From: Bacillota bacterium | GTDB taxonomy: Bacteria; Bacillota; Clostridia; Oscillospirales; Acutalibacteraceae | Assembly: GCA_022706685.1 (NCBI GenBank) | Contig: JAKJCA010000018.1 | Coordinates: 1 to 45,156 of the forward strand | Length of the DNA: 45,156 nucleotides | Direction of reading: 5' to 3' | Shown: positions 18,263 through 26,177 of the stretch, piece after piece | How the letters are laid out: every line of letters starts with the position of its first letter | Numbering within the stretch: the stretch's first letter is position 1 | Notes under the pieces: model-generated | The model's input: only the letters and a program-made list of their open reading frames with translations | Databases searched by the model: none | What the model was told of the DNA's origin: nothing | Made by a program: the position numbers and the translations under genes

Positions 18263-18679
18263 TCAGTCGTTTGAGCAGCCAGCGCATTCGGAGCAGGAAC
18301 CCGCGCAGCCGCCGTTTACGGAAGGTTCGCAGGTATCCGGGTCCTCGCCGAGCGCGCAAAGCGAAAGGATGCCGGTCAACCGCTTCATCAGGGCATCCAG
18401 TTCCTCACGCGCCTGCTGGAACTTAACCATATTTTCGTTTTGGGTCACTTGCTGGTAAAGCGATGTAAACGCTTGGTTATAACCCTCGATTTTTTCGTTA
18501 TCGGGGTTGTCCCTGCCTATTTCACGATTGAAATTCATTTGAATCAGGCGCAACTCGTCAAGCATCGCGCCCAACGCCTCGTCGGTTTCGTTCGCGCTGT
18601 TGGCCTGCATCATGGCGATAAAACGTTCATCCTGCTGAATTGCTTTACCGAGTTCTCTTGTCAAGGTTTCCAGGTCCAT
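18263..18679 (-). CDS. YlbF/YmcA-family regulator with cysteine-rich tail
   Basis: A 138-residue helical protein of the YlbF family (QDERFIAMMQANSANETDEA, then LYQQVTQNENMVKFQQAREE). In Bacillus subtilis the ymcA gene occupies the same place between miaB and mutS. YmcA, YlbF and YaaT form a complex that carries Fe-S clusters and steers RNase Y and phosphorelay decisions. This copy ends in a segment with six cysteines, four of them as CAGSCSECAGC, likely a metal or Fe-S ligand set (inference). Start at the ATG 18679 with GAGGAG upstream; the longer frame to 18805 would overlap miaB. Confidence 0.82.
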   Translation of the reverse strand: MDLETLTRELGKAIQQDERFIAMMQANSANETDEALGAMLDELRLIQMNFNREIGRDNPDNEKIEGYNQAFTSLYQQVTQNENMVKFQQAREELDALMKRLTGILSLCALGEDPDTCEPSVNGGCAGSCSECAGCSND

Positions 18680-18702
18680 TTCTTTCTCCTCTGTTTTGGT
18701 TT

Positions 18703-20103
18703 TTATGCTACGATGACGCCTTCCAGTTCCCAGTCGCCGGCCTTCGTCACACGGACATTTAAAAAGGAACCAATGGTTTCGGGCTTCGCGGGGAAGGCAA
18801 TGCATGTATTATCGCCTGCACGGCCGGTGTAATATCCTCTACCCAAGCGGCTCGTGCCTTCACAAAGAACGCGATATGTCCGGCCGACGGCCTGCGCGCT
18901 GCGCCTGGCGCCTATGGCGTCCTGGGCGGCGACAATTTCCGCAAGGCGTTCGGTCTTGACGCGTCGGTCCACATCGTCGGGCAGTTCAAACGCCTTCGTG
19001 CCTTTGCGCGGCGAATAAATGAACGTATAAATGGAGTTGAACTCCGCCTCTTTCACCAGTCTCAGCGTTGCGAGAAAGTCTTCGTTTGTCTCTCCCGGAA
19101 AGCCCGTGATAATATCGCTGGTAATCGATAGGTCCGGCATCCGCCGTCTGGCGTAACGCACCGTCTCAAGATAGCGTGAGGCCGTATAGCCGCGGTTCAT
19201 TAAAGCAAGGATTCGGTCGCTGCCGCTTTGTACCGGCAGATGCAGATGGCGTGCTGCTTTTCCGCATTGGGCCATGGTGTCGAGCAGTTCTCGGGTACAG
19301 TCTTTCGGATGGGATGTCATAAACCGCAGCCAGAAGTCACCCGGTATCGCGTCAAGCCGTTTAAGAAGATCGGGGAAATTACCGAAACCGGTTGACTTGT
19401 TGCCGTAAGAATTGACATTTTGGCCGATGAGCGTAATCTCCTTATATCCGTCCTCTGCCAACTGCCTGCATTCGCGTTCAATATCTTCCGGGTGTCTGCT
19501 GATTTCACGGCCGCGCACATATGGCACGATACAATAACTGCAGAAATTGTCGCAGCCGTTCATGATGGGCACGAATGCTTTGAACCGGCTGTCTCTGCTG
19601 ACGGGAAAGCCTTCCTCAATACAAGGGGCATCCGATCTTTGGCTGACCTTTATCCCTTGTTCGAGGAAATCAATCAAGAGTTCCTGAAACCGGTGCAACA
19701 TCCCGGTGCCGAAAACGATGTCGACAAACGGAAAAGTCTCGAGAACCTGCTTTCGCCTGTGTTCCTGCTGCATCATACAACCGAATATGCACAAAATCAT
19801 CGCAGGTTTCGAGGCCTTCTGGCTTTTCAGCGCGCCGATATTGCCAAGGACTCTGTTCTCCGCGTGTTCGCGAATCGCGCAGGTATTGTATACAATGATG
19901 TCTGCCGAGGATTCACGGTCGGTGAAGCGGACGCCGGACGCTTCCAGCGCGCCCTTGATATGTTCGCTGTCGCTGACATTCGCCTGGCAGCCGAATGTCC
20001 TGACGCACGCATTGACCTGCTTGCCGCCGAAACGCCGTTCAAGCAGCGCTCGCAGCCTGACACTTTGCTCCTGCATATTTTTCGGGTTTGATTTCTCTTG
20101 CAA
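18703..20103 (-). CDS. miaB: tRNA-2-methylthio-N6-dimethylallyladenosine synthase
   Basis: A 466-residue radical-SAM methylthiotransferase. The N-terminal cluster cysteines are in TFGCQANVSD, YNTCAIREH and LCIFGCMMQQ. The radical-SAM CxxxCxxC is in NGCDNFCSYCIVPYVRGRE (about residue 185), and a TRAM RNA-binding domain ends the protein. It methylthiolates i6A37 of tRNAs made by MiaA. The start is a TTG at 20103, chosen because GGAGGAG lies 5 bases upstream and no upstream ATG exists. Confidence 0.96.
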   Translation of the reverse strand: MQEKSNPKNMQEQSVRLRALLERRFGGKQVNACVRTFGCQANVSDSEHIKGALEASGVRFTDRESSADIIVYNTCAIREHAENRVLGNIGALKSQKASKPAMILCIFGCMMQQEHRRKQVLETFPFVDIVFGTGMLHRFQELLIDFLEQGIKVSQRSDAPCIEEGFPVSRDSRFKAFVPIMNGCDNFCSYCIVPYVRGREISRHPEDIERECRQLAEDGYKEITLIGQNVNSYGNKSTGFGNFPDLLKRLDAIPGDFWLRFMTSHPKDCTRELLDTMAQCGKAARHLHLPVQSGSDRILALMNRGYTASRYLETVRYARRRMPDLSITSDIITGFPGETNEDFLATLRLVKEAEFNSIYTFIYSPRKGTKAFELPDDVDRRVKTERLAEIVAAQDAIGARRSAQAVGRTYRVLCEGTSRLGRGYYTGRAGDNTCIAFPAKPETIGSFLNVRVTKAGDWELEGVIVA

Positions 20104-20150
20104 TGGTTCTCCTCCGCTCGGGAGTATTCTTATGGTTGAAAATATTATTC

Positions 20151-20867
20151 CTAATGATTGCCGCGCGCTTCCATGATACCGTATTTCAGTTTTACCCTTG
20201 ATAATTTCTTTGTCCAGCTTGCACCCATCACCAGCATCATGAATGCGGTCGAAAATGCGTGTACGGCGTCAAAGTATATGCTGGCGGCAAACGTGGCCGC
20301 CACCGCGCCGAGGGTAATGGGATTGACGAAACCGATGATATGCCAGCAGTTCATGATTACGCCGAACATGAGGCTTGCGGCGAAGCCGAACACGGCCGGT
20401 CCATAGCGGCTGCGCATGAAACGCGTTTTTGCCAGCAGGCCTGCAAGAAAGCCGCACAAGCCCCAGGCGAGCATCTGCCACGGCGTCCAGATTCCCTGGC
20501 CGAAGAAAAAGTTGGAAACGAAAGCGGACACCGCGCCCGTCAGGAAACCTGCCTGCGGACCGAAAACCATTCCGGATATGATGACAATGGCGGTCGTCGG
20601 TTTCACGGACGGCAACGCAGCGAACAAAACTCGGCCGGCGACGCCTGCGGCGGACAATACGGCTATGGGAACGATATCCCTTGCGGCGGGTTTACCGGCT
20701 TCCAGGCTGATAAAAAAGGGAATAATAAACAGCGCGATAATCAAAGCCGAAAGTAAAGCGTAGCCGTTTTGGTTATTGAACGAATACCACAGCAGGACAC
20801 TCAGCGAAACAGCAATACATGCGGCTGAAACGATGGCGATCAGGATTTTTTTTCGTTTTTCTCCCAT
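20151..20867 (-). CDS. ECF transporter S component (vitamin-binding membrane subunit)
   Basis: A 238-residue integral membrane protein with about six hydrophobic segments. The central stretch AGRVLFAALPSVKPTTAIVI, SGMVFGPQAGFLTGAVSAFV, SNFFFGQGIWTPWQMLAWGL is the hallmark of one S-component family, which includes CbrT-like cobalamin transporters. Substrate identity is uncertain, with vitamin B12 one candidate. The start is the ATG at 20867, which overlaps the ATPase gene by 28 bases; the frame upstream of it is not membrane-like. It completes a T-A-S module with the two preceding genes. Confidence 0.85.
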   Translation of the reverse strand: MGEKRKKILIAIVSAACIAVSLSVLLWYSFNNQNGYALLSALIIALFIIPFFISLEAGKPAARDIVPIAVLSAAGVAGRVLFAALPSVKPTTAIVIISGMVFGPQAGFLTGAVSAFVSNFFFGQGIWTPWQMLAWGLCGFLAGLLAKTRFMRSRYGPAVFGFAASLMFGVIMNCWHIIGFVNPITLGAVAATFAASIYFDAVHAFSTAFMMLVMGASWTKKLSRVKLKYGIMEARGNH

Positions 20868-22558
20868 AGTTCCATCACATCCTTCAGTGTCACCGCATTG
20901 GGGAACACGCTTCCCGCAATTCTGTGAGCGGCTGTTGTATAGCACATGTTTCCGCTGAAAAAATCATGCGGTTCGGCTCTGAAATAGATTTTGCCGTCGA
21001 ACAGCATGGCGCAGCTGTCGGCATATTCGGCGGCAAATTCAATATCATGCGTAACAAAAACCACGGCTTTTTTCTCGTTTCGAAAACAGCGCAGAATGGC
21101 AGATAAAGCGGTTTTCGCCTGATGGTCAAGGCCCCTGCTGGGCTCGTCCATCAGCAGTATGTCCGGCTGCCTGATCAGCAGCATGGCAATGGCGGCGCGC
21201 TGCATTTCACCGAAACTGATGTCATAGGGGTGTTTTTCCAGCAAACCGTCCAGCGTCATCGTTTCAGCCGCCCGGGCAGCGTCTTCGTTATTAAGAACCC
21301 GGCCGCAAATATCCAGCCCGGAAGACAGCGCGGTTGAACCGATCTTTTCACCGGCTGCCGCAAGCAGGTTTTCGCCGACCGTATCGTAAGAAAACATGCA
21401 CTGCGGATTCTGCGGCAAATAAGCGATGCGCGCTGAAGGGCGCGTGATGCCGATGCGCCCGACGGAAGGTTTGATCAGCCCCGCAGTAAGGCGCAGAAGC
21501 GTCGTTTTGCCTACGCCGTTGCCGCCGACGATGGCAAGGATCTCTCCATAGTTGATGTCGAGCCAAAGGCTGTCCAGGACGGCGCGGTCATATTTCGAAA
21601 AACGGTAAGAAACATTTTTCAGTTCCACAGCTTTTTGCCGCTCTTCCCGATAGCTGTCCCCGCGCATGTCGCTGTTGTCAGTGGAAACACCCAGCCGCTC
21701 GCGCGCAAAACCCTCGAAAAGCGTTTTTGCGTCTTTAACGGTGAACGGGAGCGTACTTGTTTGAGGGGGCTGTGACGAGCGGACGGCTCTTTGAATAAGA
21801 TAAGAACTCAGCGCCGACGGGACCGGCAGCAAAGCCTCGAGCGACTCGCTGTTTCCAGAGACCGCCCAGGCCGCGGCCTTGCCCGGCGTGTCCTTGAAAA
21901 CGATACGGCCTTTATCCATCAGCGCCACCTTGTCGGCAAACGCATAGATATCCGTAATCCTATGCTCGGAAACAAGGACGGTGATACCCAATTCACGGTT
22001 GGTTCGTGTCAGGATGTCGTAGAATTGCCTGGCGGCCACGGGATCCAACTGCGAAGAAGGCTCGTCGAGCAGCAGCAGAGACGGGCGCATGGCGATAATG
22101 GCGGCGAGAATGACCAGCTGCTTTTCGCCGCCCGAAAGTTCGGCGGTTTTCTTGAGATATAGTTTTTCAATGCCAAAATATGAAACGGTTTCGGATATCC
22201 TTTTCGACATGACAGTCAGCGGCGTTTCGATGCTTTCCAGCCCGAAAGCCAGTTCGCTGCGGACACTGTCGCATACCGTCTGGCTGTCAGGGTTCTGCAG
22301 GATGATTCCGATGCTCTGCGCGGCTTCCCTGGGACCGTATTCATTCAGCGGCCTTCCATCGAACTCAATAGAGCCGCTTGTTTTGCCACGCGGCTGCAGG
22401 CCGGGTTTCATCATTTTCAGAAGGCTGGTTTTGCCGCAGCCCGACGGACCGCAGATAAGGACGAACTCGCCCTTTTCCGCCGTCAGATTCACATCGCTTA
22501 ATGCGGGCGAACCGTCCGCATAAGCAAAATTCAGATTTCGGACCGAGACAAACGCCAT
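20840..22558 (-). CDS. ECF transporter energizing ATPase, two ATPase domains fused
   Basis: A 572-residue protein in which both ABC ATPases of the energy-coupling module are on one chain. Domain 1 has Walker A GPSGCGKTSLLK, signature LSGGEKQL and Walker B LLLLDEPSSQLD. Domain 2 (from about residue 310) has Walker A GGNGVGKTTLLRL, a variant signature SFGEMQRAA and Walker B ILLMDEPSRGLD. This fused EcfA1-EcfA2 layout occurs in several Clostridia. It couples ATP hydrolysis to vitamin uptake through EcfT and the S component. It overlaps ecfT by 28 bases. Confidence 0.93.
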   Translation of the reverse strand: MAFVSVRNLNFAYADGSPALSDVNLTAEKGEFVLICGPSGCGKTSLLKMMKPGLQPRGKTSGSIEFDGRPLNEYGPREAAQSIGIILQNPDSQTVCDSVRSELAFGLESIETPLTVMSKRISETVSYFGIEKLYLKKTAELSGGEKQLVILAAIIAMRPSLLLLDEPSSQLDPVAARQFYDILTRTNRELGITVLVSEHRITDIYAFADKVALMDKGRIVFKDTPGKAAAWAVSGNSESLEALLPVPSALSSYLIQRAVRSSQPPQTSTLPFTVKDAKTLFEGFARERLGVSTDNSDMRGDSYREERQKAVELKNVSYRFSKYDRAVLDSLWLDINYGEILAIVGGNGVGKTTLLRLTAGLIKPSVGRIGITRPSARIAYLPQNPQCMFSYDTVGENLLAAAGEKIGSTALSSGLDICGRVLNNEDAARAAETMTLDGLLEKHPYDISFGEMQRAAIAMLLIRQPDILLMDEPSRGLDHQAKTALSAILRCFRNEKKAVVFVTHDIEFAAEYADSCAMLFDGKIYFRAEPHDFFSGNMCYTTAAHRIAGSVFPNAVTLKDVMELWEKNEKKS

Positions 22559-23415
22559 GTGACAGACTCCCTGATTGCCGCGAAAAGCGGGAACATCAAC
22601 AGCAGCAGATAAACCGCGTATGCAGCCGATTGCACGGGTGAAAAACCGATGGTGTCGGCGAACGGATAGTAATTGAAATCAGCATATCCCCGCGCGATAA
22701 AAACGAGTGAAAGGGCAAAAAGCGCGAAAGCGGGTATCGCGAAGGCGATATCCCTGCGGCTGAAAAAATAAAACTTCATTTTTGTTCTCTTCCCGGTCGC
22801 GTAGCCTCTCGAATGCATCGAATCAGCGGTTTCGATTGAATCTTCCAGCGCCCAGTCAAGCAACGCCGATATTTTTCTTCCGGCTAAAAGAATACGCTTT
22901 CGAAGGCCTTTGGCCGTCTGCGCGTAAAGGCCCTTCTGCGCGTCATCGATTTGCGCCGCTTTTGAATAAATAATCCGGGTCTGGCTGAATGTCATGGATA
23001 TCAGCAGCGCAGCGTTCGGGAAGATCCCGCCAAAAAGATACAGGAATCTGTCGCTGTCGACTGCCGCGGTATAACAGGTAAACCACAAAACGACGCTGCC
23101 GAGCACGAGGGCCGAACAAAGGCCGTACAGGAAACCCTCGAGAAGTATTTGCCTGCCCGAGAAACGAAACCACACCGTGGCTCCGTTGTCATTAAAAACC
23201 GTGTTGAACAAAATAATCACGGCAGATAAAATCAAACAGAGCTTCATGGCTGCGCCCGTCTTTTTCAAACCTGCCGTCACAAGGCTTGCAACGGCGGCGC
23301 AGAGAAAAGAAACAGACGCGAAAACAGGATGAAACAAAACGATTGAAAGCGGAATGACGAACAGAAAATAGCAAAGCACCGTCGCCGGGTGATAAAAATC
23401 AAACGGATTCTTCAT
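22531..23415 (-). CDS. ecfT: ECF transporter transmembrane T component
   Basis: A 294-residue membrane scaffold with hydrophobic segments near residues 15-60, 65-85, 100-135 and 215-285. The cytoplasmic coupling helices include SMHSRGYATGKRTK, whose SRG matches the Ala/Ser-Arg-Gly motif contacting the ATPases. The start is the ATG at 23415 with AGGGGA upstream. It begins 30 bases after cysS ends and overlaps the ATPase gene. Confidence 0.88.
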   Translation of the reverse strand: MKNPFDFYHPATVLCYFLFVIPLSIVLFHPVFASVSFLCAAVASLVTAGLKKTGAAMKLCLILSAVIILFNTVFNDNGATVWFRFSGRQILLEGFLYGLCSALVLGSVVLWFTCYTAAVDSDRFLYLFGGIFPNAALLISMTFSQTRIIYSKAAQIDDAQKGLYAQTAKGLRKRILLAGRKISALLDWALEDSIETADSMHSRGYATGKRTKMKFYFFSRRDIAFAIPAFALFALSLVFIARGYADFNYYPFADTIGFSPVQSAAYAVYLLLLMFPLFAAIRESVTWRLSRSEI

Positions 23416-23445
23416 TGGCAATCCCCTGCGCAAGCGGCCATGCGG

Positions 23446-24843
23446 CTATTGCCTCGACCATTTGACGCCATGCGGCGTATCTTCCAAAACAATGCCCATT
23501 TTTTTCAGCGTGTCTCTGATTTCATCCGCCCGCGCCCAGTTTTTTTCCTGCCTTGCCGCGGTGCGCTCTGCAATGAGTTTTTCCACATCCGCGTCGAGCA
23601 TGCCGGATTCTTTTTTACATGCCAGCCCGAGGACGCCGCACAACTCGTCGAGGATTCGTTGCCCTGCAACGCACGATAACTTAGATGCCGATGCATCGGC
23701 GATGGCCGTGTTGATATCCTTGACCAGTTCGAAAATGCTCGCGATTGCGTCCGCCGTGTTGAGGTCGTCTTCCATCGCGTCGATAAACGCCTGTTTTCTC
23801 GCTTCATATTTTGCGGTCAATGCCTCGTCGGCCGCATTGTTTTCCACAAGGGTGTTCGCGATGAAGAAAGAGAGATTTTCGCGGCAGTTGGAAAGCCTGG
23901 ACAGCGATGCGATGCATTGTTCGATGACTTCCGTGCTATAGTTGACAGGACTTCTGTATTGCGACGAAACCATCAGGTAACGGATGGGCTCATAACCGTA
24001 TTGGGCCGCGACATCACGTACCGTGAAAAAATTGCCGAGAGATTTCGACATCTTGGTGTTGTCGACATTGATATAGCCGTTATGCATCCAGTAAGCCGCA
24101 AACGGCGCGTGATTGGCGCATTCGCTCTGCGCGATTTCGTTCTCGTGATGAGGGAAAATAAGGTCCTGTCCGCCGCAGTGTATATCGATGGTCGTCCCGA
24201 GATATTTCCGGACCATGGCGGAGCACTCGATATGCCATCCCGGCCGACCCTTTCCCCACGGGGAATCCCAGGACGGTTCGCCTTCCTTCGCCGCTTTCCA
24301 CAAAGCAAAATCGGCGGCTTCCCGTTTGGTTTCGCCGACGCTGACGCGCGCGCCGGACTCGAGTTCTTCAAGCTGCTGTTTCGATAATTTGCCGTAACCT
24401 TCGAATTTGGAAGGGCTGAAATAGACATCGCCTTCGCTTTCATACGCGTAGCCGCCGTCAATCAGATCCGCCGTCATGCGGATGATTTCGTCAATGTTTT
24501 CCGTCGCCTTCGGGTGGAAGGTTGCAGGTTTGACATTCAGGCCGCGCGCGTCGGTCCAGTACTCGCGGATGTATTTTTCAGCGATTTCTTCGTAGTTCAA
24601 GCCCTCCGCAGCGGCACGGTTGATAATCTTGTCATCGATGTCGGTAAAATTTTGAGCAAATATAACTTTGAAGCCGCGGTATTCCAAATAATTGCGCAAG
24701 ACGTCCAATACGCAAAGCGGCCTCGCGTTGCCGATGTGGATGAGATTGTAAACGGTCGGACCGCAGGCATATATCCGGACTTCGCCGGGCACAAGCGTAT
24801 GCAGCTCTTCTTTCGTCCTGGTCAGCGTGTTATAAATCTTCAC
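23446..24843 (-). CDS. cysS: Cysteine--tRNA ligase
   Basis: A 465-residue class I synthetase. It shows the zinc ligands (CGPTVYN, WHIECSAM, HHENE), the HIGH-equivalent HIGNARP (about residues 35-41) and KMSKSLGNFF. It loads tRNA-Cys. The start is a GTG at 24843, 9 bases after GGAGG; the ATG at 24864 is ahead of the ribosome binding site. The start lies inside cysE (14-base overlap), so cysteine synthesis and charging are coupled in expression. Confidence 0.96.
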   Translation of the reverse strand: MKIYNTLTRTKEELHTLVPGEVRIYACGPTVYNLIHIGNARPLCVLDVLRNYLEYRGFKVIFAQNFTDIDDKIINRAAAEGLNYEEIAEKYIREYWTDARGLNVKPATFHPKATENIDEIIRMTADLIDGGYAYESEGDVYFSPSKFEGYGKLSKQQLEELESGARVSVGETKREAADFALWKAAKEGEPSWDSPWGKGRPGWHIECSAMVRKYLGTTIDIHCGGQDLIFPHHENEIAQSECANHAPFAAYWMHNGYINVDNTKMSKSLGNFFTVRDVAAQYGYEPIRYLMVSSQYRSPVNYSTEVIEQCIASLSRLSNCRENLSFFIANTLVENNAADEALTAKYEARKQAFIDAMEDDLNTADAIASIFELVKDINTAIADASASKLSCVAGQRILDELCGVLGLACKKESGMLDADVEKLIAERTAARQEKNWARADEIRDTLKKMGIVLEDTPHGVKWSRQ

Positions 24844-25480
24844 TTTTTTTTGCCTCCGAAGCATTCACTTTCTTCTCAAGCAGTTTCAGCCTTGCGTTGA
24901 GGTTGATAATCTGCCTGGCCACCGGGTCGGGTATATGGATTTGGTCAAGCTCGTCCACCCTGACGCCGCCTTGTTTGACAATGCGGGCAGGCACGCCTAC
25001 CGCAGTACAATGAGGCGGAATCTCTTTGAGCACCACGGCGCCGGCCGCGATATTGGTGTGGTCGCCTATTGTAAACGGCCCGAGCACTTTGGCGCCCGCG
25101 CCGATAACAACATGATTGCCGATGGTCGGGTGCCTCTTGCCGGTGTCTTTGCCGGTGCCGCCGAGCGTGACGCCCTGGTAAATGAGGACGTCGTCGCCAA
25201 TGACGGCCGTCTCTCCGATGACGACGCCGGTGCCGTGGTCGATAAAGAGCCTTTTGCCGATTTGGGCGCCGGGATGAATCTCAATTCCGGTTTTCCTTGC
25301 GCAGCGCTGCGAGATGGCCCGCGCGAGAAAGCGGTAGTTATGCATGTAAAGCCAGTGTGCTTTACGGTGTGACCGGACCGCTTTCAGGCCCGGATAGAGG
25401 AACAGTACCTCTGCAATCGACCTTGCAGCCGGATCTCTGGAGCGAATGCATTGTATATCGTCTTTGAGCCTGTCAAACAC
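24830..25480 (-). CDS. cysE: Serine O-acetyltransferase
   Basis: A 216-residue left-handed beta-helix acyltransferase that makes O-acetylserine, the first step of cysteine synthesis. Family signatures are HWLYMHNYRFLARAISQRCA, IEIHPGAQIGKRLFIDHGTG, IYQGVTLGGTGKDTGKRHP and AAGAVVLKEIPPHCTAVGVP. I prefer the GTG at 25480, which matches the usual family N-terminus (FDRLKDDI); an in-frame ATG at 25531 gives 17 more residues but has no ribosome binding site. The promoter overlaps the pgsA terminator. Confidence 0.9.
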   Translation of the reverse strand: MFDRLKDDIQCIRSRDPAARSIAEVLFLYPGLKAVRSHRKAHWLYMHNYRFLARAISQRCARKTGIEIHPGAQIGKRLFIDHGTGVVIGETAVIGDDVLIYQGVTLGGTGKDTGKRHPTIGNHVVIGAGAKVLGPFTIGDHTNIAAGAVVLKEIPPHCTAVGVPARIVKQGGVRVDELDQIHIPDPVARQIINLNARLKLLEKKVNASEAKKSEDL

Positions 25481-25536
25481 ATAATCACCCGATTCATATC
25501 GCTGGCAGAATATAATCCACGCTAACTGCATACAGG

Positions 25537-25570
25537 AAAAACCGTTTCAGGTATTATACACCAGAAACGG
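25537..25570 (-). terminator. Rho-independent terminator after pgsA, before cysE
   Basis: On the minus strand CCGTTTC-T-GGT and ACC-T-GAAACGG (25570-25542) form a 10-pair stem with one T-T mismatch and a 7-base loop, followed by TTTTT (25541-25537). It would end transcription coming from recA-recX-rimO-pgsA. The loop contains the likely -10 box for cysE. Confidence 0.65.
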
Positions 25571-25582
25571 CCGGCACGGCAA
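25553..25582 (-). promoter_or_regulatory. cysE-cysS promoter, inside the terminator hairpin
   Basis: On the minus strand there is a -35 box TTGCCG (25582-25577), an 18-base spacer and a consensus -10 TATAAT (25558-25553). The same DNA forms a 29-bp near-palindrome (11 of 14 pairs match) centred on 25556, so it could also be an operator. Transcription would start near 25546. Confidence 0.5.
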
Positions 25583-25604
25583 TTGCAACGCCGCAATAAA
25601 TAAT

Positions 25605-26177
25605 TCACTTTTTAAAATCAATCAGTTTTTTACTTTGAACGATATAAATAATACCCGAGACTCCCGCGAAAACCGCCGTCGTCCAAAGAAGCGCGTTGGA
25701 CAACTGCGTCAGATGAATATACTTGATTTTATCAAACAGGCCGTATTCCTCCTGCATGTGAGCCAAAATCATAATGAGAATGGAAAAAATCATCTGCGTC
25801 GCTGTCTTGATTTTGCCGAAAATATTAGCCGGTATCACCACGTCCTGCGACGCCGCAATCAGCCGGACAGATGTCACGGCAAATTCACGTGTCAGGATGA
25901 TCATCAACACCCACACACTGCACCAGCCCAGTTTCATAAACGCCAGCAGCGCGGCCGTTGTGAGCATCTTGTCGGCAACAGGATCAAGCAGTTTTCCGAA
26001 TACCGTCACCTGATTGGTTTTTCTGGCTAGCCTGCCGTCTAAAGCGTCTGTCAGCGCGCCGGCCGAAAACAGAAGCACGGCAACAAGAAAGTGGCCGCGG
26101 TAATCGGGCAAAATGGACATCAAAAAAAGAGGCGCGATGATCATTCTGGATATGGTCAGGGCATTCGGCTTGTTCAT
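25605..26177 (-). CDS. pgsA: CDP-diacylglycerol--glycerol-3-phosphate 3-phosphatidyltransferase
   Basis: A 190-residue membrane enzyme that makes phosphatidylglycerol phosphate. It has the CDP-alcohol phosphatidyltransferase motif D(x)2DG(x)2AR(x)8G(x)3D(x)3D complete in DALDGRLARKTNQVTVFGK followed by LLDPVADK (about residues 43-69). It also has hydrophobic segments throughout and the usual N-terminal NKPNALTISRM. It overlaps rimO by 4 bases (ATGA) with GGAGGA upstream. Confidence 0.95.
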   Translation of the reverse strand: MNKPNALTISRMIIAPLFLMSILPDYRGHFLVAVLLFSAGALTDALDGRLARKTNQVTVFGKLLDPVADKMLTTAALLAFMKLGWCSVWVLMIILTREFAVTSVRLIAASQDVVIPANIFGKIKTATQMIFSILIMILAHMQEEYGLFDKIKYIHLTQLSNALLWTTAVFAGVSGIIYIVQSKKLIDFKK

